This document shows, piece by piece, positions 53,571-64,000 of a DNA stretch of 64,000 bases (positions are counted from its first letter, which is position 1; each line of letters starts with the position of its first letter). Under the pieces are notes generated by a model that saw only the letters and a list, made by a program, of their open reading frames with translations, made no database searches and was not told the origin of the DNA. A program made the position numbers and the translations under genes. Source of the DNA: Liolophura sinensis (lineage: Eukaryota > Mollusca > Polyplacophora > Chitonida > Chitonidae); assembly GCF_032854445.1 (NCBI RefSeq), contig NW_027018020.1, positions 51,006 through 115,005 on the forward strand. The letters run 5' to 3'.

Positions 53571-56500
53571 GATCATTCAATTGTCGCTTCAGCCAAAAGT
53601 ATTGGTCGTAGAGCAACGCGGATTGCACCATTCGATTTCTCGTCACAAAATACGTCGGATTAGACTCTTACCAGCAGCACTGGAACAGTTTTTCCACTTT
53701 TGCATTTTTGCCTGGTCTTTTTGTTAATTGAAACCGGCTACACTGCACTCTGTACAATCGCGACTGGTCATTACTATATTCAACTTTTGACTATAAGTTA
53801 TGTGCCCTTCGGTAGCCCAGAAGTCGTCAAATCTTTGGGCCAAGCCCATTTAACTCACCCAGCAATTGCCTTACTTCTAAGTGCAAGACAATCTCAATGT
53901 CTTTATCTACGTGTAGAAAAACCACACCATTTGTACGTGAAAACCACAAGGTACTTGATACAGTCTGCTGTTAAAAGTACAACTGAACACTGACCCACTT
54001 CAGTAAGGTGCCAAAAGATGCGGAATTGAGCCAGGCATCGGCAGCTGTTGAAAAATTGCAAATTTCCCTGGTTTCCATGGAGTAAGAGCCGTTGCTACGC
54101 ACGTGATTATGACATAAATTATCATTCAATTGTCACTACAGCCAAAAATATTGGTCGGAGAGCAACGCGGTTTGCACCATTCCATTTCTCGTCACAAAAT
54201 ACGTCGGATTAGCCTCTTACCAGCAGCACTGGAACAGTTTTTCCACTTTTGCATTTTTACCTCGTCTTTTTGTTAATTGAAATCGGCTACACTGTACTCT
54301 GTACAATCGCGACTGGTCATTACTATATTCAACTTTTGACTATAAGTTATGTGCCCTTCGGTAGCCCAGAAGACCTGAAATCTTTGGCTAAGCCCATTTA
54401 ACTCACCCAGCAATTGCCTTACTTCTAAGTGCAAGACAATCTCAATGTCTTCATCTACGTGTAGAAAAACCACACCATTTGTACGTGAAAACCACAAGGT
54501 ACTTGATACAGTCTGCTGTAAAAAGTACAACTGAACACTAACCTGTTCAGTAAGGTGCCAAAAGATGCGGAATTGAGCCAGGCATCGGCAGCTGTTGAAA
54601 AATTGCAAATTTCCCTGGTTTCCCATGGAGTAAGAGCCGTTGCTACGCACGTGATTATGACATAAATGATCATTCAATTGTCGCTACAGCCAAAAGTATT
54701 GGTCGGAGAGCAACGCGGTTTGCACCATTCGATTTCTCGTCACAAAATACGTCGGATTAGGCTCTTACTAGTAGCACTGGAACAGTTTTTCCACTTTTCC
54801 ATTTTTGCTGTTCTTTTTGTTAATTGAAATCGGCTACACTGTACTCTGTACAATCGCGACTGGTCATTACTATATTCAACCTTTTGACTATAAGTTATGT
54901 GCCCTTCGGTAGCCCAGAAGACCTGAAATCTTTGGGCCAAGCCCATTTAACTCACCCAGCAATTGTCTTACTTCTAAGTGCAAGACAATCTTAATGTCTT
55001 TATCTACGTGTAGAAAAACCACACCATTTGTACGTGAAAAACACAAGGTACTTGATACAGTCTGCTGTAAAAAGTACAACTGAACACTGACCCACTTCAG
55101 TAAGGTGCCAAAAGATGCGGAAATGAGCCAGGCATCGCCAGCTGTTGAAAAATTGCAAATTTCCCTGGTTTCCATGGAGTAAGAGCCGTTGCTGGGCACG
55201 TGATTATGACATAAATGATCATTCAATTGTCAATACAGCCAAAAGTATTGGTCGGAGAGCAACGCGGAATGCACCATTCGATTTCTCGTCACAAAATACG
55301 TCGGATTAGCCTCTTACCAGCAGCACTGGGACAGTTTGTCCACTTTTGCATTTTTGCCTGGTCTTTTTGTTAATTGAAATCGGCTACACTGTACTCTGTA
55401 CAATCGCGACTGGTCATTACTATATTCAACTTTTGACTATAAGTTATGTGCCCTTCGGTAGCCCAGAAGACCTGAAATCTTTGGGCCAAGCCCATTTAAC
55501 TCACCCAGCAATTGTCTTACTTCTAAGTCCAAGACAATCTCAATGTCTTTATCTACGTGTAGAAAAACCACACCATTTGTACATAAAAAACACAAGGTAC
55601 TTGATACAGTCTGCTGTAAAAAGTACAACTAAACACTGACCCACTTCAGTAATGTGCCAAAAGATGCAGAATTGGGCCAGGCATAGGCAGCTATTAAAAA
55701 ATTGCAATTATCCCTGGTTTCCATGGAGTAAGAGCCGTTGCTGGGCACGTGATTATGACATCAATGATCAATCAATTGTCGCTACAGCCAAAAGTATTGG
55801 TCGGAGAGCAACGCGGTTTGCACCATTCGATTTCTCGTCACAAAATACGTCGGATTAGCCTCTTACCAGAAGCACTGGAACAGTTTTCCACTTTTGCATT
55901 TTTGCCTGGTCTTTTTGTTAATTGAAATCGGCTACACTGTACTCTGTACAATCGCGACTGGTCATTACTATATTCAACTTTTGACTATAAGTTTTGTGCC
56001 CTTCGGTAGCCCAGAAGACCTGAAATCATTGGGCCAAGCCCATTTAACTCACCCAGCAATTGCCTTACTTCTAAGTGCAAGACAATCTCAATGTCTTTAT
56101 CTACGTGTAGAAAAACCACACCATTTGTACGTGAAAAACACAAGGTACTTGATACAGTCTGCTGTAAAAAGTACAACTGAACACTGACCCACTTCAGTAA
56201 GGTGCCAAAAGATGCGGAATTGAGCCAGGCATAGGCAGCTATTAAAAAATTGCAATTATCCCTGGTTTCCACGGAGTAAGAGCCGTTGCTGGGCACGTGG
56301 TTATGACATCAATGATCAATCAATTGTCTCTACAGCCAAAAGTATTGGTCGGAGAGCAACGCGGTTTGCACCATTCGATTTCTCGTCACAAAATACGTCG
56401 GATTAGCCTCTTACCAGAAACACTGGAACAGTTTTCCACTTTTGCATTTTTGCCTGGTCTTTTTGTTAATTGAAATCGGCTACACTGTACTCTGTACAAT

Positions 56501-57924
56501 CGCGACTGGTCATTACTATATTCAACTTTTGACTATAAGTTTTGTGCCCTTCGGTAGCCCAGAAGACCTGAAATCATTGGGCCAAGCCCATTTAACTCAC
56601 CCAGCAATTGCCTTACTTCTAAGCGCAAGACAATCTCAATGTCTTCATCTACGTGTAGAAAAACCACACCATTTGTACGTGAAAACCACAAGGTACTTGA
56701 TACAGTCTGCTGTAAAAAGTACAACTGAACACTAACCCACTTCAGTAAGGTGCCAAAAGATGCGGAATTGAGCCAGGCATCGGCAGCTGTTGAAAAATTG
56801 CAAATTTCCCTGGTTTCCATGGAGTAAGAGCCGTTGCTGGGCACGTGATTATGACATAAATGATCATTCAATTGTCGCTACAGCCAAAAGTATTGGTCGG
56901 AGAGCAACGCGGTTTGCACCATTCGATTTCTCGTCACAAAATACGTCGGATTAGCCTCTTACCAGCAGCACTGGAACAGTTTTTCCACTTTTGCATTTTT
57001 GCCTCGTCTTTTTGTTAATTGAAATCGGCTACACTGTACTCTGTACAATCGCGACTGGTCATTACTATATTCAACTTTTGACTATAAGTTATGTGCCCTT
57101 CGGTAGCCCAGAAGACCTGAAATCTTTGGGCCAAGCCCATTTAACTCACCCAGCAATTGTCTTACTTCTAAGTCCAAAACAATCTCAATGTCTTTATCTA
57201 CGTGTAGAAAAACCACACCATTTGTACGTGAAAAACACAAGGTACTTGATACAGTCTGCTGTAAAAAGTACAACTGAACACTGACCCACTTCAGTAAGGT
57301 GCCAAAAGATGCAGAATTGAGCCAGGCATCGGCAGCTGTTGAAAAATTGCAAATTTCCCTGGTTTCCACGGAGTAAGAGCCGTTGCTACGCACGTGATTA
57401 TGACATAAATGATCATTCAATTGTCGCTACAGCCAAAAGTATTGGTCGGAGAGCAACGCGGATTGCACCATTCGATTTCTCGTCACAAAATACGTTGGAT
57501 TAGGCTCTTACTAGTAGCACTGGAACAGTTTTTCCACTTTTGCATTTTTGCCTGGTCTTTTTGTTAATTGAAATCGGCTACACTGTACTCTGTACAATCG
57601 CGACTGGTCATTACTATATTCAACTTTTGACTATAAGTTATGTGCCCTTCGGTAGCCCAGAAGACCTGAAATCATTGGGCCCAGCCCATTTAACTCACCC
57701 AGCAATTGCCTTACTTCTAAGTCCAAGACAATCTCAATTTCTTTATCTACGTGTAGAAAAACCAGACCATTTGTACATAAAAAACACAAGGTACTTGATA
57801 CAGTCTGCTGTAAAAAAGTACAACTAAACACTGACCCACATTTTTAAGGTGCCAAAAGATGCAGAATTGGGAAAGGCATCGGCAGCTTTTAAACAATTGC
57901 AAATATCCCTGGTTTCCATGGAGG
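47495..57924 (+). repeat. Higher-order repeat D, one full period (19 monomers, 10,430 bp)
   Basis: Anchors at 47660, 48209, 48758, 49307, 49856, 50405, 50954, 51504, 52053, 52602, 53151, 53700, 54249, 54797, 55346, 55894, 56442, 56991 and 57540. Nineteen units of 549 would be 10,431, and this period is one base less after several cancelling indels. Private markers include 'cagataaaag' and 'tatatgttatg' (48.1-48.3 kb), 'accattccattt' with 'tctttttcttaatt' (50.9 kb), 'aaaccagaagg' (51.2 kb) and 'ccctttggtagc' (52.2 kb). The second half of the period (53.6-57.9 kb) shares units with block C. Confidence 0.88.
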
Positions 57925-60900
57925 AAGAGCCGTTGCTGGGCACGTGATTATGACATCAATGATCAATCAATTGTCGCTACAGCCAAAAGTATTGGTCGGA
58001 GAGCAACGCGGATTGCACCATTCGATTTCTCGTCACAAAATACGTCGGATTAGCCTCTTACCAGAAGCACTGGAACAGATTTTCCACTTTTGCATTTTTG
58101 CCTGGTCTTTTTGTTAATTGAAATCGGCTACACTGTACTCTGTACAATCGCGACTGGTCATTACTATATTCAACTTTTGACTATAAGTTATGTGCCCTTC
58201 GGTAGCCCAGAAGACGTCAAATCTTTCGGCTAAGCCCATTTAACTCACCCAGCAATTGCCTTACTTCTAAGTCCAAGACAATCTTAATGTCTTTATCTAC
58301 GTGTAGAAAAACCACACCATTTGTACGTGAAAATAACAAGGTACTTGATACAGTCTGCTGTAAAAAGTACAACTGACCACAGACCCACATGAATAAGGTG
58401 CCAAAAGATGCGGAATTGAGCCAGGCATCGGCAGCTGTTGAAAAATTGCAAATTTCCCTGGTTTCCATGGAGTAAGAGCCGTTGCTGGGCACGTGATTAT
58501 GACATGAATGATCATTCAGTTGTCACTACAGATAAAAGTATTGGTCGGAGAGCAACGCGGTTTGCACCATTCGATTTGTCGTCACAAAATACGTCGGATT
58601 ATCCTCTTACCAGCAGCACTGGAACAGTTTGTCCACTTTTGCATTTTTGCCTGGTCTTTTTGTTAATTGAAACCGGCTACACTGCACTCTGTACAATCGC
58701 GACTGGTCATTACTATATTCAACTTTTGACTATATGTTATGTGCCCTTCGGCAGCCAAGAAGTCCTGAAATCTTTGGGCTAAGCCCATTTAACTCACCCA
58801 GCAATTGCCTTACTTCTAAGCGCAAGACAATCTCAATGTCTTCATCTACGTGTAGAAAAACCACACCATTTGTACGTGAAAAACACAAGGTACTTGATAC
58901 AGTCTGCTGTAAAAAGTACAACTGAACATTAACCCACTTCAGTAAGGTGCCAAAAGATGCGGAATTGAGCCAGGCATCGGCAGCTGTTGAAAAATTGCAA
59001 ATTTCCCTGGTTTCCATGGAGTAAGAGCCGTTGCTACGCACGTGATTATGACATAAATGATCATTCAATTGTCGCTACAGCCAAAAGTATTGGTCGGAGA
59101 GCAACACGGATTGCACCATTCGATTTCTCGTCACAAAATACGTCGGATTAGGCTCTTACTAGTAGCACTGGAACAGTTTTTCCACTTTTGCATTTTTGCC
59201 TGGTCTTTTTGTTAATTGAAATCGGCTACACTGTACTCTGTACAATCGCGACTGGTCATTACTATATTCAACTTTTGACTATAAGTTATGTGCCCTTCGG
59301 TAGCCCAGAAGACCTGAAATCTTTGGGCCAAGCCCATTTAACTCACCCAGCAATTGTCTTACTTCTAAGTCCAAGACAATCTCAATGTCTTTATCTACGT
59401 GTAGAAAAACCACACCATTTGTACGTGAAAACCACAAGGTACTTGATACAGTCTGCTGTAAAAAGTACAACTGAACACTGACCCACTTCAGTAAGGTGCC
59501 AAAAGATGCGGAATTGAGCCAGGCATCGGCAGCTGTTGAAAAATTGCAAATTTCCCTGGTTTCCATGGAGTAAGAGCCGTTGCTACGCACGTGATTATGA
59601 CATAAATTATCATTCAATTGTCACTACAGCCAAAAGTATTGGTCGGAGAGCAACGCGGTTTGCACCATTCGATTTCTCGTCACAAAATACGTCGGATTAG
59701 CCTCTTACCAGCAGCACTGGAACAGTTTTTCCACTTTTGCATTTTTACCTCGTCTTTTTGTTAATTGAAATCGGCTACACTGCACTCTGTACAATCGCGA
59801 CTGGTCATTACTATATTCAACTTTTGACTATAAGTTATGTGCCCTTCGGTAGCCCAGAAGACCTGAAATCTTTGGGCTAAGCCCATTTAACTCACCCAGC
59901 AATTGCCTTACTTCTAAGTGCAAGACAATCTCAATGTCTTCATCTACGTGTAGAAAAACCACACCATTTGTACATAAAAAACACAAGGTACTTGATACAG
60001 TCTGCTGTGAAAAGTACAACTAAACACTGACCCACATTTATAAGGTGCCAAAAGATGTGGAATTGGGCCAGGCATCGGCAGCTGTTAAAAAACTGCAAAT
60101 ATCCCTGGTTTCCATGGAGTAAGAGCCGTTGCTGGGCACGTGATTATGACATCAATGATCAATCAATTGTCGCTACAGCCAAAAGTATTGGTTGGAGAGC
60201 AACGCGGTTTGCACCATTCGATTTCTCGTCACAAAATACGTCGGATTAGCCTCTTACTAGTAGCACTGGAACAGTTTTTCCACTTTTGCATTTTTGCTTC
60301 GTCTTTTTGTTAATTGAAATCGGCTAAACTGTACTCTGTACAATCGCGACTGGTCATTACTATATTCAACTTTTGACTATAAGTTATGTGCCCTTCGGTA
60401 GCCCAGAAGACGTCAAATCTTTCGGCTAAGCCCATTTAACTCACCCAGCAATTGCCTTACTTCTAAGTGCAAGACAATCTTAATGTCTTTATCTACGTGT
60501 AGAAAAACCACACCATTTGTACGTGAAAAACACAAGGTACTTGATACAGTCTGCTGTAAAAAGTACAACTGAACACTGACACACTTCAGTAAGGTGCCAA
60601 AAGATGCGGAATTGAGCCAGGCATCGGCAGCTGTTGAAAAATTGCAAATTTCCCTGGTTTCCATGGAGTAAGAGCCGTTGCTGGGCACGTGATTATGACA
60701 TAAATGATCATTCAATTGTCACTACAGCCAAAAGTATTGGTCGGAGAGCAACGCGGAATGCACCATTCGATTTCTCGTCACAAAATACGTCGGATTAGCC
60801 TCTTACCAGCAGCACTGGAACAGTTTGTCCACTTTTGCATTTTTGCCTGGTCTTTTTGTTAATTGAAATCGGCTACACTGTACTCTGTACAATCGCGACT

Positions 60901-63900
60901 GGTCATTACTATATTCAACTTTTGACTATAAGTTATGTGCCCTTCGGTAGCCCAGAAGACCTGAAATCTTTGGGCCAAGCCCATTTAACTCACCCAGCAA
61001 TTGTGTTACTTCTAAGTGCAAGACAATCTCAATGTCTTTATCTACGTGTAGAAAAACCACACCATTTGTACGTGAAAACCACAAGGTACTTGATACAGTC
61101 TGCTGTTAAAAGTACAACTGAACACTGACCCACTTCAGTAAGGTGCCAAAAGATGCGGAATTGAGCCAGGCATCGGCAGCTGTTGAAAAATTGCAAATTT
61201 CCCTGGTTTCCATGGAGTAAGAGCCGTTGCTACGCACGTGATTATGACATAAATTATCATTCAATTGTCACTACAGCCAAAAATATTGGTCGGAGAGCAA
61301 CGCGGTTTGCACCATTCCATTTCTCGTCACAAAATACGTCGGATTAGCCTCTTACCAGCAGCACTGGAACAGTTTTTCCACTTTTGCATTTTTACCTCGT
61401 CTTTTTCTTAATTGAAATCGGCTACACTGTACTCTGTACAATCGCGACTGGTCATTACTATATTCAACTTTTGACTATAAGTTATGTGCCCTTCGGTAGC
61501 CCAGAAGACCTGAAATCTTTGGGCTAAGCCCATTTAACTCACCCAGCAATTGCCTTACTTCTAAGTGCAAGACAATCTCAATGTCTTTATCTACATGTAG
61601 AAAAACCACACCATTTGTACGTGAAAACCAGAAGGTACTTGATACAGTCTGCTGTAAAAAGTACAACTGACCACAGACCCACATGAATAAGGTGCCAAAA
61701 GTTGCGGAATTGAGCCAGGCATCGGCAGCTGTTGAAAAATTGCAAATTTCCCTGGTTTCCATGGAGTAAGAGCCGTTGCTGGGCACGTGATTATGACATA
61801 AATGATCATTCAATTCTCACTACAGGCAAAAGTATTAGACGGAGAGCAACGCGGTTTGCACCATTCGATTTCTCGTCACAAAATACGTCGGATTAGCCTC
61901 TTACCAGCAGCACTGGAACAGTTTTTTCCACTTTTGCATTTTTGCCTGGTCTTTTTGTTAATTGAAATCGGCTACACTGTACTCTGTACAATCGCGACTG
62001 GTCATTACTATATTCAACTTTTGACTATAAGTTATGTGCCCTTCGGTAGCCCAGAAGACGTCAAATCTTTGGGCCAAGCCCATTTAACTCACCCATCAAT
62101 TGCCTTACTTCTAAGTGCAAGACAATCTCAATGTCTTTATCTACGTGTAGAAAAACCACACCATTTGTACGTGAAAACCACAAGGTACTTGATACAGTCT
62201 GCTGTAAAAAGTACAACTGAACACTGACCCACTTCAGTAAGGTGCCAAAAGATGCGGAATTGAGCCAGGCATCGGCAGCTGTTGAAAAATTGCAAATTTC
62301 CCTGGTTTCCATGGAGTAAGAGCCGTTGCTGGGCACGTGATTATGACATCAATGATCAATCAGTTGTCACTACAGCCAAAAGTATTGGTCGGAGAGCAAC
62401 GCGGTTTGCACCATTCGATTTCTCGTTACAAAATACGTCGGATTAGCCTCTTACCAGCAGCACTGGAACAGTTTTTCCACTTTTGCATTTTTACCTGGTC
62501 TTTTTGTTAATTGAAATCGGCTACACTGTACTCTGTACAATCGCGAATGGTCATTACTATATTCAACTTTTGACTATAAGTTATGTGCCCTTTGGTAGCC
62601 CAGAAGACGTCAAATCTTTCGGCTAAGCCCATTTAACTCACCCAGCAATTGTCTTACTTCTAAGTCCAAGACAATCTCAATGTCTTTATCTACGTGTAGA
62701 AAAACCACACCATTTGTACATAAAAAACACAAGGTACTTGATACAGTCTGCTGTAAAAAGTACAACTGAACACTGACCCACTTCAGTAAGGTGCCAAAAG
62801 ATGCAGAATTGAGCCAGGCATCGGCAGCTGTTAAAAAATTGCAAATTTCCCTGGTTTCCATGGAGTAAGAGCCGTTGCTGGGCACGTGATTATGACATAA
62901 ATGATCATTCAATTGTCACTACAGCCAAAAGTATTGGTCGGAGAGCAACGCGGTTTGCACCATTCGATTTGTCGTCACAAAATACGTCGGATTAGTCTCT
63001 TACCAGCAGCACTGGAACAGTTTTTCCACTTTTGCATTTTTGCCTGGTCTTTTTGTTAATTGAAATCGGCTACACTGCACTCTGTACAATCGCGACTGGA
63101 CATTACTATATTCAACTTTTGACTATAAGTTATGTGCCCTTCGGTAGCCCAGAAGACGTCAAATCTTTCGGCTAAGCCCATTTAACTCACCCAGCAATTG
63201 TCTTACTTCTAAGTCCAAGACAATCTCAATGTCTTTATCTACGTGTAGAAAAACCACACCATTTGTACATAAAAAACACAAGGTACTTGATACAGTCTGC
63301 TGTGAAAAGTACAACTAAACACTGACCCACATTTATAAGGTGCCAAACGATGTGGAATTGGGCCAGGCATCGGCAGCTGTTAAAAAATTGCAAATATCCC
63401 TGGTTTCCATGGAGTAAGAGCCGTTGCTGGGCACGTGATTATGACATCAATGATCATTGATCTGTCGCTACAGCCAAAAGTATTGGTCGGAGAGCAACGC
63501 GATTTGCACCATTCGATTTGTCGTCACAACATACGTCGGATTAGCCTCTTACTAGTAGCACTGGAACAGTTTTTCCACTTTTGCATTTTTGCCTGGTCTT
63601 TTTGTTAATTGAAATCGGCTACACTGTACTCTGTACAATCGCGACTGGTCATTACTATATTCAACTTTTGACTATAAGTTATGTGCCCTTCGGTAGCCCA
63701 GACGACCTGAAATCTTTGGGCTCAACCCATTTAACTCACCCAGCAATTGCCTTACTTCTAAGTGCAAGACAATCTCAATGTCTTTATCTACGTGTAGAAA
63801 AACCACACCATTTGTACGTGAAAAACACAAGGTACTTGATACAGTCTGCTGTAAAAAGTACAACTGAACACTAACCCACTTCAGTAAGGTGCCAAAAGAT

Positions 63901-64000
63901 GCGGAATTGAGCCAGGCATCGGCAGCTGTTCAAAAATTGCAAATTTCCCTGGTTTCCATGGAGTAAGAGCCGTTGCTACGCACGTGATTATGACATAAAT
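57925..64000 (+). repeat. Identical long duplication, copy 2 (runs off the window)
   Basis: Second copy of 47,495-53,570. Anchors at 58090, 58639, 59188, 59737, 60286, 60835, 61384, 61934, 62483, 63032 and 63581. The left limit is sharp: position 57924 is G in 'gaggaagagc' where copy 1 has T, and several more differences lie within the 40 bases before it. The right limit is not reached, so the identical tract is longer than 6 kb. Confidence 0.9.
63581..64000 (+). repeat. Partial satellite monomer cut by the right window edge
   Basis: First 420 bases of a unit, identical to 53151-53570. It carries the 'cagacgacctg' and 'gggctcaacccat' variants and 'cagctgttcaaaaattg', the same private set as its partner. 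The array clearly continues beyond the window. Confidence 0.95.

Larger units (their letters stand above)
1..64000 (+). repeat. Satellite DNA array, ~549-bp monomer, head to tail across the window
   Basis: The same ~549-bp sequence recurs throughout in one orientation. Landmarks such as the 'ttgcat' anchor fall at 334, 883, 1432, 1981 and so on in exact 549-base steps up to 11314. After that single-base indels shift the phase slightly (11862, 12411, 12960, 13509, 14058, 14606 ...), and the last anchor is 63581. This gives 116 complete units and two edge partials. Units are highly similar by eye and differ at a limited set of recurring diagnostic sites. No non-satellite sequence interrupts the array and no unit is inverted. 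Arrays of this size with higher-order structure are known from centromeric and other heterochromatin of eukaryotes; placing this one at a centromere is only inference. The repeat is certain. The family is not recognised. Confidence 0.98.

Noticed and set aside
54273-54677. 134-codon minus-strand open frame
   Set aside because: Formed by local one-base indels that join the usual minus frame to another frame. No homology recognised, and the frame is not shared by other units at this length.
1-64000. CENP-B box in the monomer
   Set aside because: No segment fits the TTCG-N4-A-N2-CGGG core. The nearest TTCG sites (cccttcggtagcc, accattcgattt) lack the CGGG half.
1-64000. CRISPR array
   Set aside because: The repeats are ~549 bp and contiguous with no unique spacers, and no cas-like genes are present.
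1-64000. Transposon, rDNA or telomeric repeat origin
   Set aside because: No terminal inverted repeats, target-site duplications, reverse transcriptase or transposase motifs, rRNA segments or short telomere motifs are visible anywhere. Every stretch is explained by the satellite unit.

Overview
The whole window is one uninterrupted tandem satellite DNA array. A unit of about 549 bp repeats head to tail on the same strand from base 1 to base 64000, and both ends are cut by the window edges. Using the conserved start 'ttgcat' as anchor, I count 116 complete anchor-to-anchor units plus a 333-base partial at the left and a 420-base partial at the right. Two units are internally deleted. I see no unique sequence, transposon, inversion, RNA gene or credible protein gene. 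The many 60-140 codon open frames on both strands are the same few frames recurring once per unit. The satellite unit matches no family I can name.

Array size and repeats-of-repeats (higher-order repeats, HORs) point to a eukaryotic chromosome, most likely heterochromatin such as a centromeric, pericentromeric or subtelomeric block. That placement is inference. CpG dinucleotides are not strongly depleted, which fits a lightly methylated genome or locus, for example many invertebrates, but no lineage can be assigned from sequence alone.

Layout. (A) 1 to about 9.65 kb: an 8-unit HOR with a 4,392-bp period, about two copies, the second carrying one extra unit near 8.0-8.6 kb. (B) About 9.65 to 33.3 kb: a mosaic of unit types with short-range duplications of one, two or three units (10.2-11.3, 20.4-22.8 and 29.4-31.6 kb) and a looser match at a 10,980-bp offset. 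(C) 33.3 to 47.5 kb: a block marked by two units that share one rare 221-223 bp internal deletion and sit about 9.12 kb apart. It also contains a stretch (39.5-44.2 kb) unusually rich in one-base indels. (D) 47.5 to 64.0 kb: a 19-unit HOR of 10,430 bp. Here 47,495-53,570 recurs at 57,925-64,000 with no difference that I could find.

No genes work together here. The biology is array turnover: unequal exchange, conversion-like patchwork of alleles, and amplification of multi-unit blocks. Recurring sequence features of the unit are a 30-bp imperfect hairpin, a CACGTG palindrome and several short dyads.
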